A program made the translations under genes and the position numbers. Shown piece by piece: positions 35,687 to 47,358 of a DNA stretch of 64,000 nt (position 1 is its first letter; each line of letters opens with the position of its first letter). The notes beneath the pieces were generated by a model. That model did not search any database and was not told where the DNA came from. It saw only the letters and a program-made list of their open reading frames with translations. The DNA comes from Apostichopus japonicus (Eukaryota > Echinodermata > Holothuroidea > Aspidochirotida > Stichopodidae), in assembly GCF_037975245.1 (NCBI RefSeq), contig NC_092576.1, forward strand, positions 2,537,501 to 2,601,500, written 5' to 3'.

Positions 35687-37896
35687 CAGTGGCGTAGCTT
35701 CGGGGGGCCTGGGGGGCGAGGCCCCCCATGAAATCGGCTGGACCCCCCACTGGGAATAGGGTAAAAAAAATGTTGTAAAAAAAAAATTTTTAAAAATAAG
35801 TTCGATTCACTAATATTTTTTGTTCAATAATTTGGGAAATAGAGTTACACAATTTTCTCGTCTGCATCTGACAGAATAAGAATAATACAATATCTGTAGT
35901 AATCATGAGAATGGTCACACAGCATGGCATGACAATGGTCAATGCGACGATTGCGACCATACACCACGAACCTTGTTGTCCGGTGCGATATCGATATCTG
36001 CTTAAAATATGTTCAGTGCTTCCACCTAGCGCAACAATCTATCAAAAGATTGGCTCCGTTTGTACTGGGCCGAGGTATCAGGTATTCATATGTTGCCTCG
36101 AGTCAAATGAATATATGCAGGCGCGGATCCAGGGGGGGGTCCAGGGGGTCCCTACCCCCTGCTCTTGGCCAAAAAAAAAAAAGAAAGAAAAGGAAAAGAA
36201 AGAGAAAAAAAAAAGAGAATATTTTTTTTTTTAAACATGTCGGACGTCAGAAAAGCGGTTATCCTCACAAGTCATCCAGGTGTGTCTTTTTCCTCAAATG
36301 AACTATAGTGTGCACGCGTGCTACACGTGCCAAAATGCCTAACAATCTCATTTTTCAGACCGAAAAGTTTCAAAATTGAGGTGGTGTTCGATTTTTTTTG
36401 GGCGGTGAGGTTACAGAGCGGTAGGCTGCTGGGATGCGCTAACGAATTTTTCATGAGAAAACCCCTCACCCTTCCAGAACCTGGATCCGGCCCTGCATCA
36501 AACAGTGGTGACGGAACGGGAGGGGATTGGGGCTAAAGGCATTATGATTTTTGTATCATCCCAACTCATCTGATATGTAATACCATATTTCATAGATTGT
36601 TTTTTCTCATCAATTGAGAAATTGCAGACATGAGATCCATATTTTCAGGTTAGGTACATGCTGCTTAAAATACTCGGGAAGTGCCGTTTCCGGCCATCTG
36701 GGGGGTTTGTAAAGCCAAAAATTTTCTTGTACGCTCCGCGCCAACCGATGATGGCGCTCCGCTTAGATAGTCTTACGTTCAGGCGCGGCTGGACCAATCA
36801 GACCCCCCTGTCACAAATCCTGCATCCGCCCCTGATATGTCATTGAATATTCCACAAAACAACCTTTTTATGCCCACGAAACTGTCGAATATGATTTTCC
36901 ACTACTGGTAGAGATATAAAATATTGGGAATTCTGAAAATCCTGCAAACATGCGGCTGTGCCTGTTCACTACTCACTACTGTATCGCCTTAAAAAATGAT
37001 GAGTGGAAATTATTTCTCCAGGACCGTATCGTATCGTGGGTATCGAGTGCGTCTGATATACGAACGTACGTAGTACGTACGTATGTCTATGATGATATGC
37101 ACTGTACTGTACTGATAAAAACATAGGTGAATTTCACTCCATGGGAGTGATCACTGTGCACATTCCGGTATAAGAGTGAATTTCCACTCCATTGGAGTAA
37201 ATCTTAACTCCTAATAGAGTTATATTCACTCATATTAGGAGTGAGGGTTAACTCCAATAGAGTTAAATTTCACTCTTAATTTGAAGTGCGCCCAGTGATC
37301 ACTCCAATGGAATGAAATCCACTCATTTGTTTTAAGAGTGTTGCTAGATATATGAAGAAGAAATTTACATACCAATACATGTTATCGGTCATCGATTGGC
37401 ACAAAAACGCAGATTCTGATGACAGCTGCCTCAAGAAACCTAATAAATGTGGACCATTACCGAAACATCGATGGGTGTTAGTCTTCCATCCCCTTCCTCT
37501 AATGCTATTTACGTCCACATGTGGGCATATCCTGCAAACCTACCGGTAGCCCACAGGGGTTTGAGTTGGGAGAAAGGCCTTGACACCTTGAAACGACAAA
37601 TGATGCCAACCTCCCTCAAGTTAATAGTCTGGCTGAGTTGGCAAGGCCAGCCAGCATGAAAGAGAAAAAACTTTTTTTGCATTTCTGTCACCAAAGTTGC
37701 ACATCTTTTAGGTTGCTATTTTGCCTCACAGGTGCCATCTCCTGCGATCTGGGGGGTGCTGAAATCTCAAATTTTCTCTGTACGCTCAGCGCCAACCAAG
37801 GTGGCGCTCCGCTTAGATAAAACCTCCGCCCCCCCCCCACAAGAAAGAACAGCCCCCCATGGCCCCCTCACTCAAAAAATCCTAGCTACGCCACTG
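35687..37896. mobile_element. Composite of hAT-type fragments
   Basis: The left edge is CAGTGGCGTAGCTTCGG and the right edge, inverse, CAGTGGCGTAGCTAGG. The immediate 8-mers differ (CCCGTGAG versus CAGATCAC), so the two ends probably belong to different insertions. Inside are a segment with GCAGGCGCGGATCCAGG/CCTGGATCCGGCCCTGC ends (36119-36495), two minus-strand copies of the shared core block (about 36670-36770 and 37730-37825) and a palindromic element (37107-37347). An A/AG-rich tract lies at 36169-36213. Confidence 0.6.
37107..37347. mobile_element. Palindromic element built of ACTCC/GGAGT words
   Basis: The left arm (ATAGGTGAATTTCACTCC, GGAGTGATCACTGTGC) pairs with the right arm (GAGTGGATTTCATTCC, GGAGTGATCACTGGGC) over about 60 bp. 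The centre is itself palindromic around 37200-37250, with repeated AACTCC and GGAGTG words. The right end reads AACACTCTTAAAACA, similar to the termini of the 6.5-kb element at 20475-26993. No coding capacity. Confidence 0.75.
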
Positions 37897-38014
37897 CAGA
37901 TCACCACTGAACTGACTGTCATGAAATACTTCCCACAAGCTGCATACAAGTAAGAATCATTGCATTTACAAACAAAAGACCCACTGTGCCGGGTGTGATA
38001 GCGCGATCTCACAG

Positions 38015-39228
38015 CCCTGACCGTGCCAGGAGTTCTGAGTAGTGGTGACAATGCCATGGTACTCAGTAGCTGTGACAGTACCAACGTACTGGTTAACCGT
38101 GACAGTGCTAAGGTACTGGGTAACTCTGACAGTGTCATTTGACTGAGAGTAGCTGTGCTCTTTTCAGGGAGTTGAGTATATGTGACAGTGCCAAAATACT
38201 GATTAGCTGTGGTAGTACCAGGGTAACGATTAGCTGTGGCATTGTCGGAGTACTGGGTTGCTTTGGAGGTACCCAGGTCCTGAGTAGCTGTGAGTGTGCC
38301 AGGGTACTGACTATAGCTGTGACAGGGAAAGGGTACAGTGTAGCTCTTATCATGTCAGGGGATCTGAGTAGTTGTGACATTGCCAGGTTACTTAGTAGCT
38401 GTGACAGTACCAACATACTGAGTAGCTGTAGTAGTACCAGGGTAATGATAAGATGTGACAATGTAAAAGTACTGAGTAACTTTGGAAGTGCGAGGTACCG
38501 AGCAGCTCCGACAGTGTCAGGGCACTGAGTAGTTGTGACAGCAGTAGGGTACTGACTAGATGTGATAGTTCCAGGGTACCTACATCTGAGACAGTGCCAG
38601 GATACTGAGCATTTTTGACAGTGCCATGGCAACTGAAAAGCTGTGAAAGTACCAAGTTACTAAGTAGCTGTGACACTGCCAGGGTACTTAGTATACCGGA
38701 CAGTCTCAGGGGCACTGGATATTTGTGACAGTGCTAGATTACTGAGTAGCTCTGATAGTGTCAAGGTACTTAGAAGCCGAGTCGGTGTCAGGGTACTGAA
38801 TAGCTGTGATTGTACCAATGTACTGGATAACTGTGACAGTACCAATGTACTGAATAGATGTGACCGTGCCAATTTATTGAATAGCAGTGACAGTACCAAG
38901 TTACTAAGTCCCTCAAACAGTGTCAGGGTACTGAATAGCTGTGATAGTACCAACGTACTGAGGAGCTGTGATAGTAGCTAAATATTGAGTAGCTGCGACA
39001 GTTTCAGGGTATCGAATAGCTGTGACAGTACCAAGGTACTGAGTAGCTCAGACAGTGTCAGGTTACTGAATAGCTGTGACAGAACCAACGAACTGAGTAG
39101 CTGTGATAGTAGCAAGATACTGAGTAACTGCGACAGTGTCATGGTATTGTATAGCTGTGACAGTACAAATGTACGAAATATCTGTGACAGCGCCAAGGTA
39201 CTGAGTAGCTATGACAGTGCCATGCTAC
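38015..39228. repeat. 27-bp minisatellite, about 45 units
   Basis: Units such as CTGTGACAGTACCAAGG followed by TACTGAGTAG repeat with 27-bp period. Because 27 is a multiple of three, several frames stay open on both strands, translating as 9-residue repeats (for example LSTLVLSQL on the minus strand). These are not credible genes. A short (TAT)n tract follows at 39226-39245. The array lies in the intron 3' of the NACHT exon. Confidence 0.95.
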
Positions 39229-39245
39229 TATTATTATTATTATTA

Positions 39246-39959
39246 GAGAACGCTTTAATGTCCGATTACATAGTCTAAGGCTTGCGTATGCCATGACATC
39301 AATTCCTCATACTTTTGCTTCACCTGTTCTTACAGATACCTGATCTGTTTCCGTACATAAGCTGAATATGTTTACTGTTACTCTTCGTACTATTCCCAAA
39401 TATGTTTTTAAATTTGACTTTGGATCGATGAATACTAGTTCTTATCATTAAATACCTCTGCTTATTAATAGTGATAAAATCAATAAGCAAAATTGTAACT
39501 AATGCTCCATACAAGTACAATTCTACTTCTGTCTCATAACGGTTCCAAAATGAGGTACCGCTGAGGCTGATTAGCTGAGAACCATATCATTTATTTTGAT
39601 TATGTTGACTGTAACATAGAATATGAACTTGCATTGATTTCGTGAGATATGCACTATTATGTATAAGAGAAACAATTTGGTTGAACGGTTTTGATAAAGT
39701 GGTATTTAATATTGACATGCTGCAGGGTGGATTTCTCTCCTTTATCTTAGTGTAGTGTAAATGCAAATGTATACAAATATTTACCATTATTCATACTATG
39801 ACTACAGTGGGACCTCTCTCACGGTAATAACTACCAAATATAAATTTAATTAAATCCGATAGTCCTATTGCGCTTTAGAAAGTATCATAAAGGGGAAAAT
39901 GTTTCTCGGTTAGCATTTCACAAAACAGTGGGTGACATCAGTATATAAAGTATACTTAC
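39246..39959. other. Intronic stretch just 3' of the NACHT exon
   Basis: AT-rich and without exon signals apart from the NACHT donor at its right edge (GTAAGTATAC on the minus strand). The unrelated short frames at 39320-39520 and 39587-39787 are unsupported. Confidence 0.5.
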
Positions 39960-41507
39960 TTCATGACTTGATGCTATCTGCAGGAGCTGTATGGTCGACC
40001 TCTGCAGTAACTTGCTGTGCTCTTCACTGATAGTGATGCGTTTAGAACAAAGCTCTTTGACAGTGTCAACGATGTCTTCAACATTTCCACTCTGTTCCAA
40101 GATGCAAAGGATTGCAAACTTGTCTCCGTCTTTCTTGCTTTTCAAATATTTGATGATTTTCTTGCCAGCGGTGGAATTCAACACACAAGCGAATCGAAAG
40201 ACGTACTGCAAGTCAAATGGATCCATCTTCCCAAGAATTGGTTCCAGGTCAGCTGAATCTTCCACCTTGCAGAGGATATCCACCACACGAAATGATGCGA
40301 ACCATTCACAGAATAGTTTATGGTAAAACCTTACTTCAATCTTCATCTTATCGCTCTTACCAGGAGTCTGTCCATCTGCAATATCATACATCTCCTCTTC
40401 TACTAGGATACCAACAAGAATGCACTGATCATAAAAATCTTGACCGAGTCGCTGGAGGAATTCTACTTGGCTCCACGATATTTGTTGATTCTCTTTACTA
40501 AGCCCATCGAAAGCGATTTTATCAAGTTCACTGTGATTATGTTCTAAGAACTTTGAGTATTCTTTAGCATTGAAATCTTTGGATTTGTTTCTCGTGTGAC
40601 TGTGAAAGCAATTCATCGCGTGGCGAAGGAATTCAGTAACAGATTTAAATTTCTGAAAACCCTCTATTTCATGAGTCATATGAGAAAACATAGTAAACAA
40701 GAGAGGAATCTGGCAGAGGTCATCAAGAATGACATTTTCCTTGAGACCTTTCTTAACTTTAGCAATAGCTACCTCATCATCTCCACAAACAGCCTTACGG
40801 ATGTACTGATCACGCGCAGTCTCATCAAAACCAGTAAGTTTAAATCGTTTGGTTTTGGCTCTGTCATACTCATTAGGTAGATACCTGGTTGTCAAGGTCA
40901 CGTCAGATTCTTGGAACATCTTGTACTTGATAATGCGTTCTACGTCATTTTCCTCTCCATTACCTGTTTTCAAGCCGTATACATTATTCTCGTTGGTGTC
41001 TCTGCCTGGGTATTCATCATAGCCATCTAACTGGAATGCTACTGACTTGCAACTCTCCAGTATCTCCTTGATGTCTCTCTCCTTGACCCTGTATTCCTTT
41101 GGCACCAGATATCGCTTGATCGCTCTATAGATTGACGGAACATTACCCAATTGTCTAAGTCTGAGTAAAATAAGAATCTCTACGTCAGTGAGAGGTGAAC
41201 CTTGGACACCATTACACCAGTCATATGCTAACTGCATGGTAAGAGTAGACTTCCCGTACCCGGGCTCTCCTTCGATGATACGTCTTTTACACCTCCTATG
41301 GGGATCATTGAATATGTTCTTGTAATAATCTAACTGTTCCCATGGTGCATCTTTACCATTCGATGTAACAGTACCACTCAATGCAACCACACCACTCTCA
41401 ACAAATATCGTATTCACACAATAAAGTCTGTCCTGTATATAGGGTAAAGGTTTTACTTCATACTTTATACTTCTCTTTAAGCCCATCGATTAGTATTTGT
41501 TTCTTAT
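39960..41507 (-). CDS. NACHT-domain exon of an NLR immune receptor
   Basis: A single large minus-strand exon encoding a STAND NTPase. Counting from the ATG at 41486, Walker A is GEPGYGKST (residues 73-81), Walker B is FQLDGYDE (151-158), a sensor-like LTTRYLPNEYDR follows (198-209), the winged-helix PLLFTMF is at 261-267, and FYHKLFCEWFASF at 387-399 matches the FH-x-x-x-xE-(Y/W)FA motif at the end of NLR NTPase modules. Coding ends at residue 509 (ASSHE) at a GTAAGT donor, phase 0. NACHT proteins oligomerise on nucleotide exchange and signal in cytosolic immunity. Upstream, a good acceptor (TTTTTCTCATAG) precedes 41507. Reading from it in another frame gives KKQILIDGLKEKYK, the usual lead-in, then TGA. 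The ATG frame has a TAA just before the ATG. So either a one-base shift breaks the exon near 41465, or translation starts at 41486. No death or CARD domain is visible. Confidence 0.92.
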
Positions 41508-42430
41508 CTATGAGAAAAATAAAACAAACAATAAATAATAAACGAAACAAACAGGCCAACACAGCCACCAACAATATAGATTCTTTGGTTATAAGTAAAG
41601 TAATGCAATCATTGATTGTTGAAGAACCGACTGTTCAGTTGATCTAACAACGCATCTTAGAGAGTTTCTTACTGTTGGTGTAAGTAATATGATAGAAATT
41701 CAAATCGGTGTCCTAATTGGAAAATCAATTATTAAATATAATACGCATATTAACGTGAGTATTTATGGAGTTGGTGTACACTTTTTATCATTTCCATTTC
41801 GTCATTTAGATTCATTAGAATCCATATTTCAAATTAATTCAATTTACATTTTGTTTCTTTATTTTTTTCTCAATGGTGTAAGGGTAGGTGGCTAATAACT
41901 ATAGGAGTATGGTGTGAATCTGAGCTTTTACTTCCTAATCATAAAGGCCTCAATCGAATGGCTGTTTCATGGAACGTGTATATAAAATAAGTTTAAGATA
42001 CACCTTAAGTTAAAGAAACGGATTTGCAAACAAGAAATGTGGTAGATGGTTTAGACGTATTAAAGCTTTGCGAACATGAAAATAGACCAGACGCATACGT
42101 CAAGCAAGGTTTTAGCAATTGAATCAGGTACAAAAAAAAAAGCGATATGTGGTAATGCAGTTGTGAGACTATGTTTTAAATGACAAGTTTGGGCCATTTT
42201 ACATTGCATCACTACTCAAGTTTTTTTTTCATTATGCAATCATGTGACAAAAATATACTGACGTTTGAAGTTGAAATCCCCAAATTAAAGTGAACGGCAT
42301 TCCTACCAAAACAATGTTTCTAAGTAAAGAACGCAGTGCAGATGGCGAAGAGATTAGTTGTTGATTGAAAAAGTAATCGGTAATCTGTCCTAACTTGCCC
42401 CTTCCTCTTCCTCCCCCTCCAGTCCCTCAA
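41508..42430. other. Stretch upstream of the NACHT exon
   Basis: Presumed intron or 5' flank of the NLR. No exon with clear splice sites was found. A death-fold domain exon, common in this position in invertebrate NLRs, was looked for and not seen. Confidence 0.45.
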
Positions 42431-42793
42431 TCAATCGAGTAAGACTAGTGTCACTATAGTCACCAAGAAATCGTAAGGCTGTCGCATGTGATGCTGCAAA
42501 ACTAAACAATATTGCCAACCTTCTATTGTCAGTGGGTCTGAATACTTCTTTCTTGCAGGGGTAGTTTGTTTTTCAGATGCTTGGAGGTTTGTACTTGTTG
42601 AAGACAATGTCGCGGCGGTCTCACGGTGTGGAATTCTCTCAAATTGTGAGGCACATGCATCACTTCGTAATGATTGTCTTGGTGACAACGCATCCCCTAG
42701 TTCAAGTGTTAGTGAGTTCCGAATAGCTCCTGGTGGTGTGTCTGTTTTAAGTCCTCTCTTCGAACTGTTCTTCTTTGAACTTCGATTTCCCAT
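42431..42793 (-). CDS. Candidate N-terminal exon with myristoylation-like start
   Basis: The minus-strand frame from the ATG at 42793 begins MGNRSSKKNSSKRGLKTD, a Gly-2 context suitable for N-myristoylation followed by a basic Ser/Lys patch that could aid membrane binding. The rest is Ser/Thr/Gln-rich and probably disordered (for example TAATLSSTSTNLQ). The frame runs on to a stop at 42431, but the true exon may end earlier: GAAG|GTTGGC near 42512-42517 is a weak donor candidate. An in-frame Met 13 codons upstream (42832) is a less likely start. It lies about 0.9 kb upstream of, and on the same strand as, the NACHT exon. Linkage to it is inference, and no family was recognised. Confidence 0.4.
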   Translation of the reverse strand: MGNRSSKKNSSKRGLKTDTPPGAIRNSLTLELGDALSPRQSLRSDACASQFERIPHRETAATLSSTSTNLQASEKQTTPARKKYSDPLTIEGWQYCLVLQHHMRQPYDFLVTIVTLVLLD

Positions 42794-43079
42794 CTTTTTA
42801 CCTTTCACAAGTAACGGAAGAAACTCAATCAAAGTCGATGTAACCTTATTGAAAACATACAGCTTATTGACATGTAACTAAGCTTAGATACTCTACATAT
42901 GTTTATCAACTAAACCACGTATCACGTATCGAAGAACTCGACAAAAGGAGCTTAAAATGTTAAAAGTAGCCTAAACTAGCTAAAAGCAAATCATATTGCA
43001 CCGCAGAGCACGTTGGTAAGTCATAATAATAATAAGGCAGGTATTTTTACGACGCCTAAGCGATTAGGAATTTGTGAGA

Positions 43080-43330
43080 AGCCTGCAGGGGCTTATTAAT
43101 TACACCTTTCACGTCGGGTGGCTTCCAATTCAACATTTCATCTCAAATTTGGAATATTTTTTCTTTATTTTGGAAAGTCATTTCAGATGGTAAAACCGTA
43201 CATTGCTCTTGAATGGAAAACCCACCTTACTATGACCCGGACAGGGATCGAACCCCAAACTTCCGGATTGATAAGCCTCATTGCTTCAAATGCCACCGCC
43301 GTTATCCACTCGGCCAAAGCAGCGTTAACA
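43080..43330 (-). mobile_element. tRNA-derived SINE-like unit
   Basis: On the minus strand, A box TGGCCGAGTGG (43306-43316) and B box GGTTCGATCCC (43244-43254) lie about 52 bp apart, the spacing of a class II tRNA (Leu/Ser-like, long variable arm). The intervening text does not fold as a clean tRNA, and a non-tRNA body continues 3' (GTAAGGTGGGTTTTCC). A similar unit is at 52568-52639. It is therefore a SINE or tRNA pseudogene, not a functional tRNA. Confidence 0.65.
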
Positions 43331-46300
43331 TTCGGGATTCTATAGTTTATATTTCACAGTCTTCTATGTACAAATACATAGTTATAATAATACTACAAAT
43401 AAACAGTATTTATACATTATTTCAAATACGGTTCATATTTACTTGTACATGAGCGGTATAACAATAACCTGAATCATCAGAGCACATATAATCCTTCATA
43501 ACTGTTTCATGAAAGTTCGTTTACAATATCGTTTGTTTATAACAGTCACTTCTGTGGGATCAATGTTCCGCTATTAGCAAAGAATCGTACAAAAACATGT
43601 TTTAAAACTTTGTTACCGAATTGTGTACACAACAGAACCAATTATCGTTAAAATTTTGCCTTCCAAATATCCTGACTAACAATACAGTTTCAAACACCAG
43701 GTATTTAGATTCCTAGGAATCCAATTAATAAATTAATATATGAGGCACCCTCCTTATCAAACAAATTTCCTATGTGGCTAAATGGTGCATGGCCTTGTGA
43801 TCCAATGCAGTAGCAAACAATGTTTGCTCACTAGATTCAACAAGTACACAAGATACTGACCTACCTGAGAAATAACTTAATGTAGTTACCATATAAATCA
43901 GAATCATGACAATAAACTACATAATGGAGATAAGAGCATTTAAGCTCCACGAACTTAATCAAAATGGCGAACGGTATAATAACAGAAATGTAAACGTTCT
44001 GTTATCTAAAACTGGTTATTGACTGAGCTCGAGCTCCGTATTTATATATTCGTCTAATTGCTTTTCATCAGATTTTATACTTCAAACTTTACTATTCAAA
44101 CATTTAAACAGTTTGGTATTGAAGATCAAAATCAACGTGAGGGAAACTTGTCTTAAAGCATCAAACAGAATTTATTGTCAGATTGTATATAACAAATTTT
44201 CTACCCTTCTCATACCTTACATTATCGATTTATATATTTGTATATCATGTTTGTATGGATATTACTGTAACGCGCCTTAGAGCAATTTTTGATTGGATAC
44301 GGCGCTAGAGAAATTTTGTAAAATAAGGAAATAAATACAGACTCTACAGGATATTAACCTAAGTTCATATCATAAACACTATTCAGACATTAAAAGCGTA
44401 TTGCACAAACATGCCGAGAGGAAATATTAAACTTTGATATTTATAAAATATCCGAGATTTTAATAATTGCTTATTTTACGAGAATTATTAAGATCTAGAG
44501 ATGAAATCGTGATATTACCAGGCAATCAAAATAAGTTTGGTAGCAACATTGGGTGTATGTTATAAATTTTACCTTAATCTTTCAAATAGTATACCATTTC
44601 TATTGCGCAAACGTTTAATCATATGATGTAGTGACATATATAGAAGAAGAAGAATATATAAATGTCTACTGCAAATACAAACAAACTCATCTTGAATAAT
44701 AAGAAAATCAGATGTCAGTTGAAGACCGTTTTTAAACGTGTAGTATAATTATATTTGGATAATGTTAAGATTTACAGAAAACCCTTTTAGCTATAGACAT
44801 TTCTGAGAAACATGATGTAGCAAGGTTCAATAAAACTATTTTAACATGTTATTGCATACTTCTATTATTCTTAACGTATGATACTTTTTATTCATGGAAG
44901 TTCGGTGTTGAATTTCATTGTATTTGTGTCGTGATTTATTAGTAATATTTCTAAAGCACGTTATCACTTTAGATCAATCTATATGAGTGTGTTGTTTGAT
45001 GCATTAACATTAATTATAACAAGAATAACTACAACGTATGCATTCCTATATTTATACTATCACAGTTATTATTCAGTATTACAGTAATAATCTAGCCAAT
45101 AATTGGCATGAAGGGTACATTCAATGGGTAGATTGGATTTAGAAAACAATAATAAAAATGTAACTGTAGTTTGAAATAATTCGTATAACTAGTGGTGACC
45201 ATTGATGTTGATATTAATCAAGGCAATTATTCAAAACATCTTAGCGCAACAAACAAAGAAGAAGTTAACAACACTATCCAATTATCGTTAAAAGACTAGA
45301 AATGTTTACATGATATTAGTTAACAATTATTCTTACGAAAGAATTTAATGTCAACAAATACCCTCTGTGTCATTGTTAGTTAACTCCTTTCCTATCCAAT
45401 AATTACTTTGGTTTTCTGAACATCTTCTTTCTGTATACTTATAATTGCTGTGATATTAGATCGAAGTTTAACATTTAGCATTACTATGATTGTCCAACTT
45501 TATATCATGGTTACAGTTATATTAATTAATGTTTAGAAACTGAAAAACTGATGGCAATCTCCTCCGTTTATTTCAAGAAATAGCAAAACGGGTACGGCCG
45601 GTATCCAGTGAACACTCCATAACCAAAATGGCATCTGGGTGAAAACTAAACGGCTCAGTCATCTTTACTGGTCATTGGTTGAGCTAGATGTTCCTATTTA
45701 CATATTCGTCAATTAGTTTTTCAACTTGTTTTTATCAGATTTGAAATTTAGACTTTACTTTTCCAAGCAGTTATATCGCGTTATCATTACCATCATGTCC
45801 ATTTTCTTTAAAGCAGTTTATACTTTGGACATAATTAAATTATACTTGACATTTTGTTGACATTTACGATTTTCAGAGCCTTCTTGACTTAGAATTTTAA
45901 TAATTAAAAAAAAAGAAAGAACGAGAATTGTTTTTGTGTCTTCTTCCCCTTTAACGGAGTGACATACCTGACAGTTTGTTTAACCTCGGTGTGCACAGTA
46001 TTTCACAGGTGGTGGTTTTGAGGGAGTGGCAAATTCAAACTTAATACAATGATTTAGGTTTTGGATTGAATCTTTAAGGAAGTTCCAGCGGCAAACTGAG
46101 GATTTAATTTTAAGGAGGGGAGCTGTCCTGGTCTCATTTTATCGACATAGATGTATAGGGTGTAGGAGTGCTCCGACAGGGATGAATTCAATTTAAGACG
46201 TCAAATGGCGCATTGCGATGCATAGTTAGACTATATTGATTGTCTATAGTAAGTATTAGATTCTCAGACATATTTTTACGATAATATAGTGTAAATATCT

Positions 46301-46509
46301 ATGAAGGAAAATTTGTGCTTATAAATAATAAAGAACTCAAAATCCCCCGATTGATTTAGGAAGAGGCCTGATCGTATGAAGGGAGATGGTAGAAGCCATT
46401 CAAGGCATCTCCAAAGTAGACGATACATTAGGCCTACGCGCAAAGGTTTGCTCATAAATACTTTGTGTGAGGTTGAACAATTGGAGAGGTACAAATGCTG
46501 CAGCGGTCC
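43331..46509. other. Long AT-rich stretch, mostly unrecognised
   Basis: No genes were seen. Two diverged pieces of a local repeat family lie inside: about 43945-44110 and 45540-45810. Both share the GACTGAGCTCG / CATATTCGTC / CATCAGATTT-type words with the inverted repeat at 46510-48942. Confidence 0.4.
45540..45810. repeat. Diverged copy of the 46.5-kb repeat family
   Basis: GATGGCAATCTCCTCCGTTT, GTACGGCCGGTATCCAG, ACTGGTCATTGGTTGAGCT, TCAACTTGTTTTTATCAG and GAAATTTAGACTTTAC align in order and in the same direction with 46900-47150. Identity is roughly that of an old repeat. Confidence 0.8.
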
Positions 46510-47358
46510 AACACTTCCACGGCTAAATTCAAGAGATCTTTAAAGATAACCTTTTCCCTCGACTGATGAATGGCGGTTGGATGTGTGGGGATTGAAGGGT
46601 GCATCGACAGTCTCAAATTTTAATTGTTTTTTTTTAAAGTCGCCCAGGAGACCAGGACATTTGAAAGGAGGGGTTAGCTGTGGGATCGGGCACATTTAGC
46701 GGATTCGAGAGGTCTTCCCACGATAACAGGCCAATTATGCATTTTATGGCATATTTATGTATATAAATAGGGGTTATATTGAGATAAGCCTAAGCTCGCG
46801 GTTGTTCTAATAAGTATTAGCTACGATATAATTTGTGTAAATTTGAAACGGGGGTGAAGTGTCCACCAGTCACATCCCTGTTTCCACGCCTAATTGAGAT
46901 GACGGCAATCTTCCCCGTTTACTTGAACAAATATCAATACGGTACGGTCGTTATCCAGGGCTTACTAAGTATACTATATCCAAATGGAGACTCAGTCATC
47001 CTCACTGGTCATTAGGTGAGCTCGGTGTTCTATTAACATATTCGTCAATTAGTAATTCAACTTGTTTTTATCAGATTTGAAATTTAGACTTTACCTTTTC
47101 AATCTGTTATCTCGCGCTATATTTACCATCATTTTTATTTTGTTTAAAGCAGTTCATATTTATTTATATGTTAGACTAACTTAAATTGTCTTCCATAAAA
47201 TTAAATTAAAGGTATCAAAATACCTTGAGCATAAAATGTCAACCAAAATGATGTACATAAAGAAACTATGTGTACAATTATCCTTCGCCTGCAGCAGCTA
47301 TATTTATTGTGAGCTCCATGCCAGACCGTAATATAATATGGCATAAAGAAGTTCTGCA
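46510..47358. repeat. Left arm of a large inverted repeat
   Basis: The arm aligns in reverse complement with 48131-48942. Matching landmarks, outside in, are ACACTTCCAC, GAGAGGTCTTCCCA, GGTACGGTCGTTATCCAGGG, CAGATTTGAAATTTAG, TAGACTAACTTAAATT, and GCATAAAGAAGTTCTGCA at the inner end. No intact coding sequence. The two arms are separated by about 770 bp of unrelated DNA. Confidence 0.88.

Noticed and set aside
35687-37896. One intact 2.2-kb hAT element
   Set aside because: Both outer ends look like hAT termini, but the adjacent 8-mers differ and several partial elements lie inside, so it is called a composite.
38015-39228. CRISPR-like array
   Set aside because: The repeats are head-to-tail without unique spacers and lie in an animal genome next to NLR exons.
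38135-39278. Several 70-165-codon frames on both strands
   Set aside because: They are translations of the 27-bp minisatellite. The period is a multiple of three, so stops are avoided in many frames at once.
39991-40880. Plus-strand frames opposite the NACHT exon
   Set aside because: They are antisense shadows of a strongly supported coding exon.
43227-43324. Functional tRNA gene
   Set aside because: A and B boxes are present at tRNA spacing, but the acceptor stem does not pair convincingly and a SINE-like body follows. A similar decayed unit lies at 52.6 kb.
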